In this document: piece by piece, positions 21,963 to 35,700 of the stretch
How positions within the stretch are numbered: position 1 is the first letter of the stretch
Layout: every line of letters begins with the position of its first letter
Position numbers and translations under genes: made by a program
Notes under the pieces: model-generated
What the model saw: the letters and a program-made list of their open reading frames with translations, nothing else
What the model was told of the DNA's origin: nothing
Database searches by the model: none
Assembly: GCF_047663525.1 (NCBI RefSeq)
Contig: NC_092600.1
Location: forward strand, 1,856,001-1,920,000
DNA: 64,000 nt
Direction: 5' to 3'
Source of the DNA: Anas platyrhynchos
Lineage: Eukaryota > Chordata > Aves > Anseriformes > Anatidae

Positions 21963-24900
21963 GTGAGTGGGAGTAGGGCAGCTCCCAGCGTCCTGCAGCA
22001 GTGGGGATTTTTGGGGGTTTTTGGTAACCCCGGCTATGGTGAGAGCCGAGGGGTCCCCAGAAGAGCACGAAGCTGGCTGCCTGTGGCCCTGGGGGTGAAG
22101 AACAGAGCCAGCTTTCAGTGCCATGCAGCACAGCTCATGGAGAGCTCATAAAGCACGGGGAACCACGTTTAGGTCTGTGCCATGAAAAGAGAGGTGTTGT
22201 ACCCCCATGGCCAGAAGCCAGGGCCCAGGGGGGAACAGCTCTAACACCTTGCTTTGCAGGAGGGAATGCAGCTGGAGCCCTTGGCGAGCACCTTTCCTGG
22301 GGCTGCGTTGTGGGGCCAGCACAGCGCTGGGCTCATGTGGGAAATCACAGCGCTGCCCTGAGCTGGGCACCACGAAACAAGCCGCTAATACCGCCACAGG
22401 TAGGAGGGAAAGCTGCTTCGCCACGCCGAGGAGCTCCAAGGGAACGTTGCCCAAGAGTTTCCTCTAATTTCCTGCAGTAAAACTGATCCCTAAAGGAGAC
22501 GTGGGAAATGCAAATCCCTGCACGCAGGGCCCTGCCCGGAGCTGGGCTCTGTCCACCTGGCGAGATTCGCGCTGAGGAGTAAAACCGCAGCTGCTGAGCT
22601 CTGCCACAAGCTGCGTCCTTTGAGAGAACCCAGCAGAAATGGTAGTTCTGCCCAGGGTGATTCACTTCACGTTTAGCTCCTCAAAATCATTACCAGGAAA
22701 GCATGTTAGGCCACGACATCAGGGTGTGAGCCACAGCTAATTTAATAGCTTTGTCTCTTAGGGCTTGAAACTTTGCTGATTAAAGGAAAGCCATTGTCCT
22801 GAAACTGGTGGGGTTTTGCTCTTTGCACAAGCTGAAGATTTGTCCATAGGCCAAAATTATTTTCCCAGTGATCTCTCCTCTGTCACATCCGCAGAGGCAA
22901 CATAAACCAGATTCAGCAGACTAGAAAGGTGATTGAAGACTATTTTAATGATATTTTAATGTGTTTCTTAAATTGAATAAGACAAAATGTATTTTCCTTT
23001 TCTTGCAGTTTTCCATTAAGCTCTAGAGGAAGCAAAAGAGCCAAGGGACATTTTCAGTTTTTACAGCAGACATCATTATTTAGCCTCTTTGGTTGCAATA
23101 ATGCACATTGTCCAACGTATCCATTTTCTGCATGAACCAGGAAACTCTGATTCTTCATTAGCCAAAATGCCTCAGTTCACTAATTGCTAAATAGAGCTGA
23201 AGTAAAGACATATATAACAAAGAGCAGACTGGGAAATACAAGCACACAGTTATACCACCATAATTATACCAGGAATTATAAAAATTCCTGTAAAGAAGCC
23301 TGGAACCTGCTGCAATGTTAATTTTATCTCTTCCTTACAGATACGGGATGACACTCCTTGCAGTTGCAGTAAAATCCTTTGCCTGCCTACTTTTTTTTCC
23401 CTTTTTGTTGGGGATTTTATCACATAAAGGAAGGCCACACCCCATCCTGATTTAAGCTCTTTGGTTTACTCAGATGTGCTTAGAGAATGAGGAGCTGAAT
23501 GGCACTGCCACCGCACACACCGCTTGCTGTGCAACCTGTCATTATGGGGAGGACTCTGCCCCAAGGCTCCCCTGGGACCCCGAGCAGCGAGCAGGCTGTG
23601 TCCCACCGCAGGCAGAAAGCAAGGTGTGGGCTCTCAGAGAACCCTAACAAGTGCACGGTGTGAATTTACAGAGGGACCTGGGGCGTGGATATGGGCAGAA
23701 GATGTGCTGTTCCCTTCCAGCAGCTGAAGGGAGAGGAATTCACTGCCTCGCTGCATACCCCTGCGCCAGTGCCCGTGCTCAGGCATTTGCTGTTTACTTA
23801 CTGGGAGCACACAGTGCACACACTGTGCTGCTTCTGCTGCCTGGGAAGGAATAAAGATCTACTGTTCAAGTCAGCCAAATATTTTTAAAATCCTTTGACG
23901 TGCCAGAAAGGATTTCTGGGACTCCCGAAGTTAAGAAGGGCACCGCTGCATTTTGCTGTGCAGATGTTGCTGCTCCGAGGTGGGTCAGGACGGACACTGC
24001 CAGGGTCATGCTGCTGCAAAGGGACCTCAGAAGGACCCTTGGCTGGTCCCTGGGGAGGAGAATCAACCTAGCACCTTGCCTGGGAGCTGCTCCCTGCGGT
24101 ACAGAGCCGGAGGGACCCTTCCCTCCTTCAAGAAATCCCTTCTGGAGGAACTTGTCTCAGTCCCACGTACAAACCCCAGGCAGACAGGAGTTAAGCACCA
24201 GAGATAACAACCACGTAACGCATGGTGACTGCCAACTATCCTCTGTCTGGAGAGAAAGTTTCATGCTGGTCTGACTGTAGCCTGATTCAACGTGTGTTTT
24301 TTTGAAGGCCTGGCTTGTCATCCACTAATTAGTAGCCTCAATAAAATGCAGGTTGAGTTGGTTTTTTTTTTTATGGCCTTTTAATGTCTTTTACCCACAT
24401 TTCTTAACTACATCTTTCCCTAAACCTAAAAGGAATAATGTGACCGACTGGCCTGTCCTATTTCTGGATTTGATTTATGCTGGAGTCTGCGAAAGGATGA
24501 CTCACAGAGCCTGTTTTACATTGGCCGCACGGCCTCGTACGAAATCTGTGTTAAAATCCCGGGCATGCAGGGAGGAAGGTCTGCACAGCCCAGGACGATC
24601 TGCCTTCTCTTCCACGCTCTCTCCCAGGCTTTATTTGGTGTCGAAATGTGCTTCTCCTCCATAAGCCTTGAAGTTAAACTTGTTGCAAGGGTAAATCTCT
24701 CAGAGGTTGCTTTTTGGGGTGGTCCAGCTGTGCTGCCTCGAGGCTTTTGTTCCTTTCATCTGTTAGGGGTGACATTTGCTGCTGTGCGGTGAACATAAAG
24801 GTCAGATGCTCTGCAGCTGTGTGCCCAGGTGCATCCCCACCTCTCTCAGCCCAGGGTGCAGGGATGGGCAGGAGGAGGGTGTCCTGCCCCAGCTGGGCTG

Positions 24901-26497
24901 ATGCTTAGCACTGCTCTCAGCATCTCCCCTTGTGCCCAGACAGCTTGCAGGATTTTTCCCTCGGTTCCTACAGGCAGCGCTGGGTGATTCATCCTTCCTG
25001 CTAGCCAAGTTCACAAAAGAGCTTACTCATTTCAGGGGGAGGGGGCCAGACTTTGATAAAAAAGCATAAAACGTGGATATGATTTAGAAAATGTTTCACC
25101 CTGGACGATGCCTCCCGTGCATGTAAATGATGGGGGCTGCAGCTGCCCGGTGCTTTGGCAGAGCTGCTGGCCTCAGAGCAGAATATTGGGAGCACCACCC
25201 CAAACAGCTGCCCACAGACCTCACCAATGCTCAGTGAGGGCAAAAATTTGCATCCCTACATCTCCTAGTTCTTTTGGGGAACAACTTAGAAAACGCAATT
25301 AAAATACGACGGTGTCATTTCAAATAACATAAGGAGGATAGAAAATGTGTCTTCCCTGTATCAGACACTAAATCTGTGCGGGTGCGCTTAGTTTTCAATA
25401 AGCCAGTCAGGCAATTGCTGGTTATTTCTATGTTTGTAGAAGTTTAAATGACCTTGTAAACGTGCAGCTGGGCACGGTTCAGAGCGCTGCCAGACCAGCC
25501 CCAGCCGTACCATAATTACGTTAAACAGGAACACGAGCCGCCGGATTCCTCCCTGGGCTTGTCTTCCCTCCTCTCCTGCAAACCCAGCTCGAGCTCCCCA
25601 GCGCTGGCACGGGGACAGCTGGAGCTCCTGCTCAGCACGACAGACCTTTTCCATCCGAGCGGCGAGTGTTTATCTCACATTAATTCTCATCTGGCTTATC
25701 TGCAGCAGGATTTAACGAATACGTCCCATCCTTCCATTTCTCTTGGTTGCACTTTGGTGTCCTCAAGGGGTGCGATCCTGAATAACACCGCGTGCTGCCT
25801 CCCCGGGTGCTCAGCAGTGTCAGAGCTCAGCACCTCGCAGCACTGAGCCCGCAGAGCACTGTGAGGGGCATTTTCACCATGCCAGGAGGACCTGGCACAG
25901 GTTTGGCTGCTCAGGAAACATTCGGAGCAAGATTTTGCTTGCAGCCAAGGTCTCTGAGTTCTGCCAGAAGACAAAATCTGGCAGAGTTGACACCTCAGTG
26001 TTTTCGTCCATGCACCTTTTCCTGTTGATGGACTACGTTTCTCTAGTTCTTAGGGGTTTTGATTCGGGATGGCTTCCTGACAAATGCTCTGGGTCAGAGC
26101 TGGCTCTGTGATTTTTGCTACCAGCTGGTACCAGCCAGGGCTGAGCCTGCAGGCACAGCCAGAGCAGGAGATGCAGTTGAACACTGTGCCCACACCCTCC
26201 CTCACTTCAGAACCCCATCCTTCTGCCCGTCATGGAGTTAGTATTCCCTTTGGTGCCCCAAATCATCAGCTTGTAAGATCCATCTATGCACACTAAGGTG
26301 AGACTAACAAGCAGATGGCACTTCTGCAGACACCACTTCCTAGCGTAGCATGACCTGTTAGCTCTGGTAGTTGTAAAGACAGTGGTCACACTTTTGGCTG
26401 AGCCTTTGACCAGCACAGAGATGATGTTGGCATGCCTTTGTTTTGGGTTTCCCATTCTTTCTTCTCTAGGATCTGGTGTGATTGTTTTTCATTCATT
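21963..26497. other. Intergenic, no gene recognised
   Basis: No coding exon, RNA gene or clear repeat was recognised. If the donor at 21963 is used, this would be intronic sequence on the plus strand. Confidence 0.5.
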
Positions 26498-26523
26498 AAA
26501 AAAAAAAAAAAAAAAAAAAAAAA
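26498..26523. repeat. Poly-A tract, 26 bases
   Basis: Uninterrupted run of 26 A, followed by GGAAGTCAATAGG. The bases before it (TGTTTTTCATTCATT) do not match any retroposon 3' end that I recognise. Confidence 0.85.
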
Positions 26524-28369
26524 GGAAGTCAATAGGCACACAGCTAAATTTAGAATTTATTTTTAGAATTTATTTGTGTACGAGGTCTTTTCACACATGT
26601 ACTTTTTAAAACTCAGTTTCAGAAATCTGAGCTCCACTGAGGTCAGAGGAGTTTCGTTATCCCTGCCTCCTCCATTCTGACCCAGTGCATTGTTTTATGG
26701 GAAATACTATACTGTACTATGTAAGTACTCTTAGATAGTTTTAATATTTCCTCTGCTAAGGTCTCAGACAAAAGTCTTGTAATATGAGAGGCAAGGGGGG
26801 CATCCAGAAATATTTGTGTGTGCATCTGGCAGCCAAGCTCTCTGCAAAGTGATTTGATTCCACTCTCAGGGAAAGCAGTGGTTTGAAACTCTAGCAGGAT
26901 GCTTGCTTCTCCTGGTTTTAGACCAGATCTCAATGCCACAACTATTTAGGTGCTAGCTGGGGTTGTGCTAAAGTGAGCTCAGCCTGGACTGGTAGAATCA
27001 GATGATGAAAAAACGCCTCCAAGCCATTCCCCGCTGCTCTCCTTGGACCTTGGCTCAGCAGGCAGTGCCTCCTTCTCCTCTCGGACCAGAAATCTCTCCC
27101 CCCTCTCCAGGGCAGCAGCAAAGGAGCTGTTTTTAACCTGACACATGCTCCTGCTCCCAGCCAAGGCCACTCAGCAAACTCAGCAGCTTTATGTAAAGGA
27201 AGAATTTCAAAGCAAATATAGCTAGAGCAAAACTGGTGCGTTATAAGGATAACATGATACAGGACTTAGAAACATTGGATAGTTGAGGTGCTTTGTGCTA
27301 ATACTGCATCCTATTGTCTATATATACAGTCAAAAGGACTGTACAGCCGGTTATTTGCAAGAGAAAAGACAGATCAGTGTTCTCATGTTCCCTCTAAAAA
27401 CTCTTTTAGTCCTTTCCACTAAAACAGGGGGGGGGGAAATCTATTTCTCCATAACATAAGAACAAAAAGTTTGTCAAAAAATAGGTTAAAAAAAAAGGAT
27501 CAGAACTGGATAAAAATTCTGGCTCTAAATCACATCATTATCTCTGAAGACTAATGCTGTTTGTACAGTCTCTAAAATGCGCTAAGATGTTGAGTACAGT
27601 CACAGCCTTACAGATTGCTTCTGTCACTGACAGTAATGTAATCTTTTGTAAATATGTGATGGAAATTAACTATACCCAAATAAATGCTAATGCACAAAGT
27701 GTACATATGTGCAGCGTGTGGAGCTTTTTAGTAAGTTTTGGTGACAGGACAGCTGGACCCTTTTATTATGGTTTATGATATTAGCAGTTGCTAAAAGCTT
27801 CAGTGAAATTATACCCTTGTGGTAGATATTTATTTCCTTATTTTTTCCACTTTCTCTATGCATTCTGATATGAGTCATCTCCCAAAGTCTTGCTTTCTCA
27901 GTTACATTTTGCTAGATTTCTGTTCAGTGTGTGTTTTGGTGATGAAATCCAGTGAAATCTGGAAAGCGAGAGGCTGCTCAGTGCTGTGCTCTGTATGGTC
28001 TGACTGAGTTCCTGGCTCTACTTCACATTTAAAAGGCGGTATTCTGGGCTAAGATTTAATGATGATTGGTAATGAAAGTCATTTTTAATGGGTGTATCAG
28101 TTTGTGTAGGGGATAAAATGTAAATTGGATGCCCTTGCGAGCTGGGGAATGATCTTTGCTGGCTTTGCTTCGGCTCTGTCTGTGCCCCAGTGCCTGACTC
28201 CGTCCTCACCCACAGCCGTGGGCAGATCCCAGCGCCAAGCCCAGGCCGTGTGGAACCAACTTGTACGTAGGGAACAGGGTGAGGACACAAAATATGCCCT
28301 AATCCCCTTTCAAAACACATTTTTCAGCTCCCACAAGGCCTACGGGGCAGTGCCAGGCGACGGCGATGC
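26524..28369. other. Intergenic, upstream of the P4HA2 promoter
   Basis: AT-rich to average composition, with a run of ten G at about 27427-27436. No gene was recognised. GC content climbs sharply after 28350 as the P4HA2 CpG island begins. Confidence 0.55.
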
Positions 28370-28738
28370 CCCCACCACACGCTGCTTTCCCTGTGGCGGA
28401 GCAGCAGCAGCCTGCAGCGCAGGCACCGGGAGGCGGGCGGGCAGCTTTTATGAGGAAAAACACCATTATAGGTGACAGAACCGGGGGGCAGAGGGGATCC
28501 CAGAGCCGGGGCTGAGCCCTCAGCGCCCTGTGGAGAGCCATGGCCGAGCCCTGAGGCGGTGGCGGGGCCGCTACTCGCGGCATTACGGCGGGCGGGCGGG
28601 GCGGGGGGCGCGGCTCTCGCAGCGGCGGCGGCTCAAGAGCAGCGGGGCCGGGCCGGGCCGGGCCCGGAGGGGGAGCGGACAGACGGCAGGAAGGACGGAC
28701 AGACGGGCAGACGGACAGGAGGACGGGCTGGGGGCGCG
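28370..28738 (+). promoter_or_regulatory. P4HA2: P4HA2 CpG-island promoter and non-coding exon 1
   Basis: The CpG island spans about 28370-29060. Stacked GC boxes at about 28590-28612 (GGGCGGGCGGGGCGGGG) suggest a TATA-less Sp1-type promoter, with transcription starting around 28600-28700. A donor GCGCG|GTGAGC at 28739-28740 would end a non-coding first exon at 28738. The exon region contains an imperfect GGACAGAC/GGACGGAC repeat (28676-28722). An upstream ATG at 28540 followed by a stop after four codons would matter only if transcription starts further left. The start site and exon extent are inferred. Confidence 0.6.
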
Positions 28739-29664
28739 GTGAGCCGGGGATGGGGTTGCTGGAGGGGTCTCGGGCACGCGAAGGGGCCGGGAGCGCGGCC
28801 AGGGTGTCCGCACCCCCCGGGTCCTGCTGTGGGGTTGTGGGGTGGGGGGGGGCAGCGGTGTTCGCGTGGATATCGCTTTGTGTCTTCCCTCCCTACTTCT
28901 TGTTTTTCCGTTTTTTTATTAAAAATCCCCGCCTCGAGCCACCTGCGGCTCCCCACGCCCGGTGTTGGCCGGTGCTGCCCGAGGAGCGAGGGAGAGTCCG
29001 AGGCCTCCGGCGGGCGGCCTGGAGGGAGCCGGGGCAAGGGCAAGGAGCCAGGGCTGTGAGGAGACACGGCGGGGACAGCCCCGTTCCCAAAACACCAGCA
29101 GCTGGGGGGCTGCTTCCCCTTCTCCATGCTGGGCTGGTTCCCCTTTTCCCTGCCCTGGGGTTCAGATGTGAGCGGTGGGGTCACGGCTGCGCTGACCGGC
29201 TCCCTGCGTATTTGCAGTCTGCTGTCACTTTGAGACGAAACACACGGCGTCTTCAGCTACATGCAGGCATCCAGAACTTGCTTCTTCCACTCTTATCTCC
29301 TCCTGCTTTAACACGAGACTTGTTTTTTTGGGAAATCCTCTCGCTGCTGTCACTGGTTGGGCAGCGATGCTGAGCCAGAGGCAGGCAGCAGCGGGTACAG
29401 GAGGGAGATTTTGGGGCAGCCCTGGCGGCTGTGGGCTGGTGCCAGAGCTGCAGCAGCACGCCTTCAAGGGCAGCCAGGAATAATTCAGCCCCAGGACACG
29501 CAGAACTTCGTTACAAGCTGGGAGGAAGAAGGACATGTACGTACAGGCCATGTTTTGGAGTCCTCTGGCTTCGTGCTGCTGCTGTTCCTCGCTGGTGATC
29601 GCCCTGAGTCAGGCTTTCCCAGAAGGTGTTTCGTAATAAAACTTCTTGCTCCTTAATTTTGTAG
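28739..29664 (+). other. P4HA2: P4HA2 first intron (inferred)
   Basis: Sequence between the proposed donor at 28739 and the proposed acceptor ending at 29664. Its first 300 bases are still CpG island. GCGTG hypoxia-element cores occur at 28864-28868 on plus and near 28771-28778 on minus. Open frames here and in the flanking island are GC-driven and unrelated to any family. Confidence 0.45.
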
Positions 29665-29776
29665 GTGTGTTGTGAGCGTGAAGCTGATCTGACAGACCCT
29701 GAGACCACTGCAGCCATCTTCTCCAGGCTGATACTTCAGCTTTCGGGCATCAAGGAGCTAGGAAACAATCTTGCAG
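29665..29776 (+). other. P4HA2: Probable P4HA2 non-coding exon 2 (5'UTR)
   Basis: A 112-base segment lies between a pyrimidine-rich acceptor (CCTTAATTTTGTAG at 29651-29664) and a good donor (TTGCAG|GTACGT, GT at 29777). It has no ATG, which suits a 5'UTR exon. Human P4HA2 also has non-coding leader exons upstream of its start codon. There is no protein similarity to confirm it, so it rests on splice signals and position. Confidence 0.45.
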
Positions 29777-32700
29777 GTACGTTGTAAATGTAAATTGCTA
29801 CCAATAACCGCCGCTTGGGTCTTACAGGCAGAGCCCTAGGTAACAGCTGTAAATTGGCAATGCTGTGACATTAACAGGCAGGAATTTTGCTTCTTGCTTT
29901 TGGCATAATTTTTTGAGATTCTTTTTAATATAGCCCTTTCCAGTGCAGGAAGTACAAGCTATGGATGTGATTGTGTATTTCAAAGACAGTAACAGCAGGG
30001 GGAGCATGATTTACTGTTTAGTCTAAGTTTTTCATTCTAGATTTAAGTCAGGAATTTAGTCTGTTTGTAATTTCCATACTGTGCATATTGGCAAGCTTCC
30101 AAACAAGCAAGCTGTAAACATAGCTCTTTCTATAGCTAGTTCTGATTTTTGTGTATGGCTTTCTATATGTCTGCGAAACAAGGACCCAGGGTATGTTAGG
30201 AGGCATGTTCTAGGGTGATCTGAGATTCAGCCCCCACATCTCTGAGATAATGCCTTCATTTTAATTCAGCTGCTGTTATCAGTTGAAGGGAATACCTCAC
30301 TGACCACAGACCTGTCATATAAAAAAATCTTTCTGAATAGATTTTTAATGTTATTTGAGCATATGGGAGGCTATCTTAAGCATTACGATGTACTAAAACT
30401 ATGGGCTCTGCACAGAAAAATGAAGTCTGAATTTTAATGCTAGAAAACAAGCTTCAGTGGGGAAAAAAGCATGCAGTCCTGCTGTCTTGTCTCTAGTAAC
30501 AGTGTGGGGTTTGGCTCTAGGCTGCTTCATGTCTGATGAGCTCACAGGCACTGCGGAGTAAGATGCAGGCAGGTTTGCTATACTTTAGATTTGCATGAAT
30601 TTTCTTGTCTGCTGGGGTGCAGAATAAATGTTCTTGCTATGGTTTAAAAAAGTGGAAGTTAATCCAGATGCTTATACTTTCTAAGGGTGTTACAGCTAAG
30701 GATAATACAAACCACTTCATGTTCAAAAAATGCATGCAGTTTTGCATGGATGTCCTTTATCCTCGTTAATGTGTGCAAATGAACGGCTTTTTTCCTTTTG
30801 GCTTGCCTTGAAAAGTACAAGGGAATCATGTTATATTATTTGTTAGGCAATTATAATTGTTTTCAGATGCATATTAAGCCTTTGGCAAGAAAGGTAGTGA
30901 TGTAGGCATAAGCAGCTTTGAGCAGAAAACTCAGTGTACTGAGGGAAGGAGCTGGGAAGCAGTTGCATGAGGAAGAAGAGCTCACTTGTGAGGAGGCACC
31001 GAACGTTGGAAGGAAGCAATGCCTTTTCTCTTTCCCTGGGTGTGACCAAGAGCTAGCTGTTTGTAGGAAGGGAGCTGTGTGCTGTGCTGATGGTGTTGGA
31101 AATCCTGTCGTGAGGGTGAAGGTGTGCCTGGGTGGGGTGCTGATAGGCATTTAAGGTCATACTTCTGGGGTTGGGAGTGGTTGAGTGTTGCAGCATCTGA
31201 CTACAGCTGGATAATAGATTTTAACCCCTACCACTTTTTTCCATCATCTGCAAGTAGTAAAAATTTGCTTTATTAGGATAAAATTAATGTTTCCTTGCTA
31301 TTTAATTTTAATTAGTTGTATAGCTGCCATCATCTGCTGGCTGCAAGATCTTACTGCTCCAAGCTGGATGTTTCTATGGCTGATTTTCTTATAGCAGTAT
31401 CAAGAGAATTTCTTTCTTGGCAGCATCCTGAAAATGTATTTACAATTCAGACCATCTTCTGGCTTTAAGTAAGTTTGTAAGGAGTCTTGCAGGAGTCTCC
31501 AATTAAATGTAATTAGCTGTATATGCAGCTATCAAGACTGATAGAAAGTTGTGGCCTACTTTTGAAGCTCTTTTTCTTCTGGAGGGGAAAGGGGATGAAG
31601 CCAGCTGCAGTGGGTGGGAAGCCCAAGACAAGCCTTGGCTCGTCCAAGAGTCCAACCTCAAATTGCTGCTCGAGGACGGACCATTCTTCAGAGCCTGGCA
31701 CATGGGCCTCAGCTGTGTATGCACTGAGAACTCATCTGGGGCCTGAGGTGGCTTTGGAATAGTGGCTTGCTTGTTAGCTTGCACCACGATCGTTTAAATT
31801 TAGATACAACACAGAAGCAGCTATTTTAGCTGTGGTTTTCCAGGTGCATTTAATAGCATAGGCAAGCACAGAAGAAGAGACAGGCTGTGACCCTGATTTG
31901 TCATCAGCTTGTAAGTTGTTGCACTCTGAAGGTTTACTGTAATTTAGGAAAATGGTATGTTACACTTTGTTTCTTCTTTTTTTTTGCGTGCTTTATTCCC
32001 CTGTAGCAAAGCGTGGATTTGAGTCTGGGAGAGCAGAAGCAAGCTAGGGAAGAATAGTGTACCGTAACTGCTGGGAAGAAACCATTGCTCTGTGCGCTGA
32101 AAAAAACTGGAAGAAATGGGAAACTGTTAGGAATACATTAAAGTTTGATTTGGCTTCACTGGAATAAGCTTAGACTGAATATCTGTAAAAGTTTACCTAG
32201 TGAAATGTAGGGGGGGAGTCAGTGGTGAGAGAGCTCGATCTGGATCTTGGACTTCTTGGTATGTCAAGTGGCACAGTTTCTTTTGAGAGATGGAGATTAG
32301 CAAGGCAAGGAAATACTTGTAGCTCTGCAGGGTGGGTTGGGAGCTTTGGGGTCTGAGTGGAGGACTGCAGACCCTCTATGCCCAGGCACTGCAGTTGGAA
32401 TTGTATGATGTTGGCTTCTGGAAACTGAATTTAGGTAAAATCTTGTGTGTATAAGAAACACCTGGCATGCTGGTGTATTTCTACATTGCAAGAGATGTAG
32501 TGTAGGCATTGAGAAATGCCCTGTATTTGTGCCTGGCTATTGGTACAAAGGGAGTGCTGGCACATCTGGGGGGTGGAAGACTATTGTGTTTTTTTTTTCC
32601 TGGAGCTCATGTGATTGCAATGAGAGTTCACAACACAGCAAGTGTCACACTCTGGCCTGATCTGTCATTCTAATACGCAATGATAAGGGGTGCAATGTAG

Positions 32701-35700
32701 TCTTCAAATTGCCCAGACTGATCTTATGTCAGTTCCACTTAATTCTTCTGCATGAGGTGTCTGCTAATTTGGAGCCTGAATAAGGCGTTTGCTTTTGTTC
32801 CATCTTTCTAATTAGGCTGTCAAGGAATTGGAACGCTGCTTCTGCCTTGGGTTTTGTTCTTCTGAGCATAACCTTGTCTGGGAAGGGAAAAGCTGACATC
32901 TGGGAGCGAATAATCAGCCATGAGACAGTTAACGGAAGATGAGGGTTAGGACAGTGTGTGCTACTAATTGGACATTTAAAAAAGCTGCAGAAAGTAAATA
33001 GTCCCCTTATATATGCTTCCATTCCAACCAAACAATATGTGTCAAAACTTTTTTGTGGGATGAAGAGGAGGAGAGGGGTTTTGTGGTGTTCTAGCTTGGT
33101 AGACATGCAAATGTTCACAGGTCAGGTCCATTTTCTTATTTCTTGAGAATTTTTAGCGTATTCAATGATGGACTCAGTCTAACTCATGGAGAAAAAATCC
33201 ATCCTGGTCTATTTGGTCTAGAAGAACTTTTTTTCCTTCTGCCAGTGCTCTCTGCAGGCTGACGGTACTCTTTCCAGTGGGAGCGATGATTCATTGAGGG
33301 CTCGCAGACCTAGAAACTGTTTATACAATATCCAGTCAGTTGGCTTTTTTGCTCTGCTGGCTGGCACCTTCAAGGAAAGGAGCAAAGCATGAAATATGTT
33401 GGTGTATGTAGAGCTGTCTGTCACCGGGAAGGCTTCATGCAGCAGCGAGAGCGGTCCCTCGGGCGGTGCGAGCGCTCGGTGGCGAGGAGCAAAGCGCTGT
33501 AAGATCTGAGCTCCCAAGGCAACGTGTGCCTCCTGCTCGGGGGTTTTCTTCTCACCTCAGTGCTGAACTGAGCCTAGAGGGCCTGTGCAAATCCTCTGAA
33601 GTCTGCTGCGGGGGAATGTGGCTGTTCTCACTGAAATAGATGGAAATCTTAAATCCACCTGTGCAGCATGACATGCCTGTTACCTGACAATGCTGGAAAA
33701 TCCAGGAATGTAGGCAGTGCTTGTCCTACACAGACCTTTTATCTGTGGAGTTCAGGCATTTCTGTGCAACTGAGGTCTTCCATCCTCTGAATAAACACCG
33801 GTTTTATACATGTCTTGGTCTTAGTTACTAAGGTGCTAAAGCCCCTTCTGGCTCTTCCCCTCTTTGGTAGCAGACGGGTTAGCTGTAGTGGGGTGGGCGC
33901 ACACGTGCGTGTGTGCACGCACACTCGTGCTCTCCAAGAATGTGGTTATGACATCACTTTCAGCCTCCTGTAATTTGTTATTTCTTGCTGGCTTTCTGAA
34001 TAACAGCTGCGAAAAGAATGTGTACAAACAATCTGCAAACCCTGCAGCCAGGTGTCCGGCTTATTCAAGCAAGAGCTGATTTCCCTGTTTACTGAGGGTT
34101 TCTGTTTATTGACTCGAGTAAATCTGAGTAGGATGGCAAAGCTGTTAAAGATCTGCTATAAAGACAAGCTGCTAGCTGTAGTAAGTGTTCTTCTTGGCAG
34201 ATATCCTGAGCCATGAGAGAACATGGTGGGGAGGTGCAGGGAGAACGCGAAGCTGTGTTGTTTTAGCTGGAAGGCTCCCTCGTAATTGTTTTGCCAGGCT
34301 TTGTGTAGTGCATCCAAAAAAACACTCCGTGAGACGAGAACAGACCCTGCAGATGGACAGTTCTGGCTGAATATATCCCGACCGATGTACTTCCCAAGCG
34401 CTCTTGACTCGCTGTGCTTTCTGCTATATCACTTACTGTGGCTTTTAGTGCTGGCAGACCTCTGCGTGGCACCACTCATTCGGCTTCGCTTGGTTCTCAC
34501 ATTACCCATGTACTAGTTGTGAGCTAACTTAAACAAGCCGTTGGGGAATATGCGGTTTGCAGGGGGGTGAGAAAACTGGGAAAGGAGAAGACCTCTTCTG
34601 ATGCTCCCAGACACTGCTTTCCTGCTTACTCATGCTCACAAACTGTTGTGGTAAATGTTTCTGGTTTCTCATGTAGGCTCCTAAAGCAATCAATAGAAAA
34701 AACAAGTTAAGTCATCTTGCAATGTGATAATATGTCAGAGCTGTTTGTAATGTTCTTAATGATGGTCATATCAGTGGTGTGCCTGCTCATGTCCGTGGCA
34801 CCAAGGAGCCTGACTGAGGTTTAGGACTTTTTTTGAGCACAAAGCACAATACAACATCGAAAGAACCTGCCAGCTCCTGTCTTATGTTGTGCAGGCAAAC
34901 ATGGAGCTCAAGGGAACAGTGAGCACGAGTTGTCTGGAATTACCCTATATTAATGCTTCCCACTTATTGCATTGCTGAAACTTCAGTTCTCCATCTCTTT
35001 TCCCTTCCCTTTTTCCCTCCATACCCCTTTCTCATCAGATGTGATTGCCTGTTGCCCCAGGTAAGTGATTGCTGTTAATGTATTTTTGATTAACAGCAGG
35101 TCATGTGCGGTCACTTCCAGCCACCGAAGTGTTTACCCAGTTACAATGGGTAGGAACTGGGAATTGGTGCAGTTACACTCAGGAGAACTGTTGTTGCTGT
35201 GGGGGTGTTATGGCAGCTCCCATGGCTCCCGAGGGCTGGTGCTGGTGGCTGTTCCTGCTCAGTGAACTATAGCTCCAGAGCAAGCTGTGGGCTGACCTTT
35301 GGATCTAAGAGCAGCATAGGATCCTCCTAAATGCACTGGAACAGGCAGACATCAGGTCTGCATGAGGAATTACAGCTCCCAAGAAGTTCTCCTGCATGGA
35401 CTTTGCATCCTTCACCCCTCTTGTCATCTGCCTGCTGCCCAGGCTGGTTCTCCTCGTGCCCATGCTGTGCTTGTAGAAGCGTAGCAGTCGGCTTTCTGCC
35501 CCCATCTCAAGGAGCTGGGGTTCTGAACTGGCACAGCTTCTGAGATGTGAAAGTCAAGAGCTGTGCCCAGAGGCCAGTGTGCTAGGACGGTGTGTTTGAA
35601 TAAGCAAAGCTGGAATTTTTCTTTCAACTTTTCCAGCATTTGCTGCCACTTCTACTCTACAAATTTCTGTATTTCTTTATTTGGCTTTCTTGCTATTTGA

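Noticed and set aside
26498..26523. Poly-A tracts (also at 13495-13514 and 44267-44289) considered as tails of processed pseudogenes or SINEs
   Set aside because: No recognisable gene or retroposon body precedes any of them and I saw no flanking target-site duplications, so they are called simple homopolymers.
29217..29373. Possible extra 5'UTR exon after TATTTGCAG at about 29210-29218
   Set aside because: The acceptor looks fair, but no convincing donor follows at a typical exon length, so it is left as intron.
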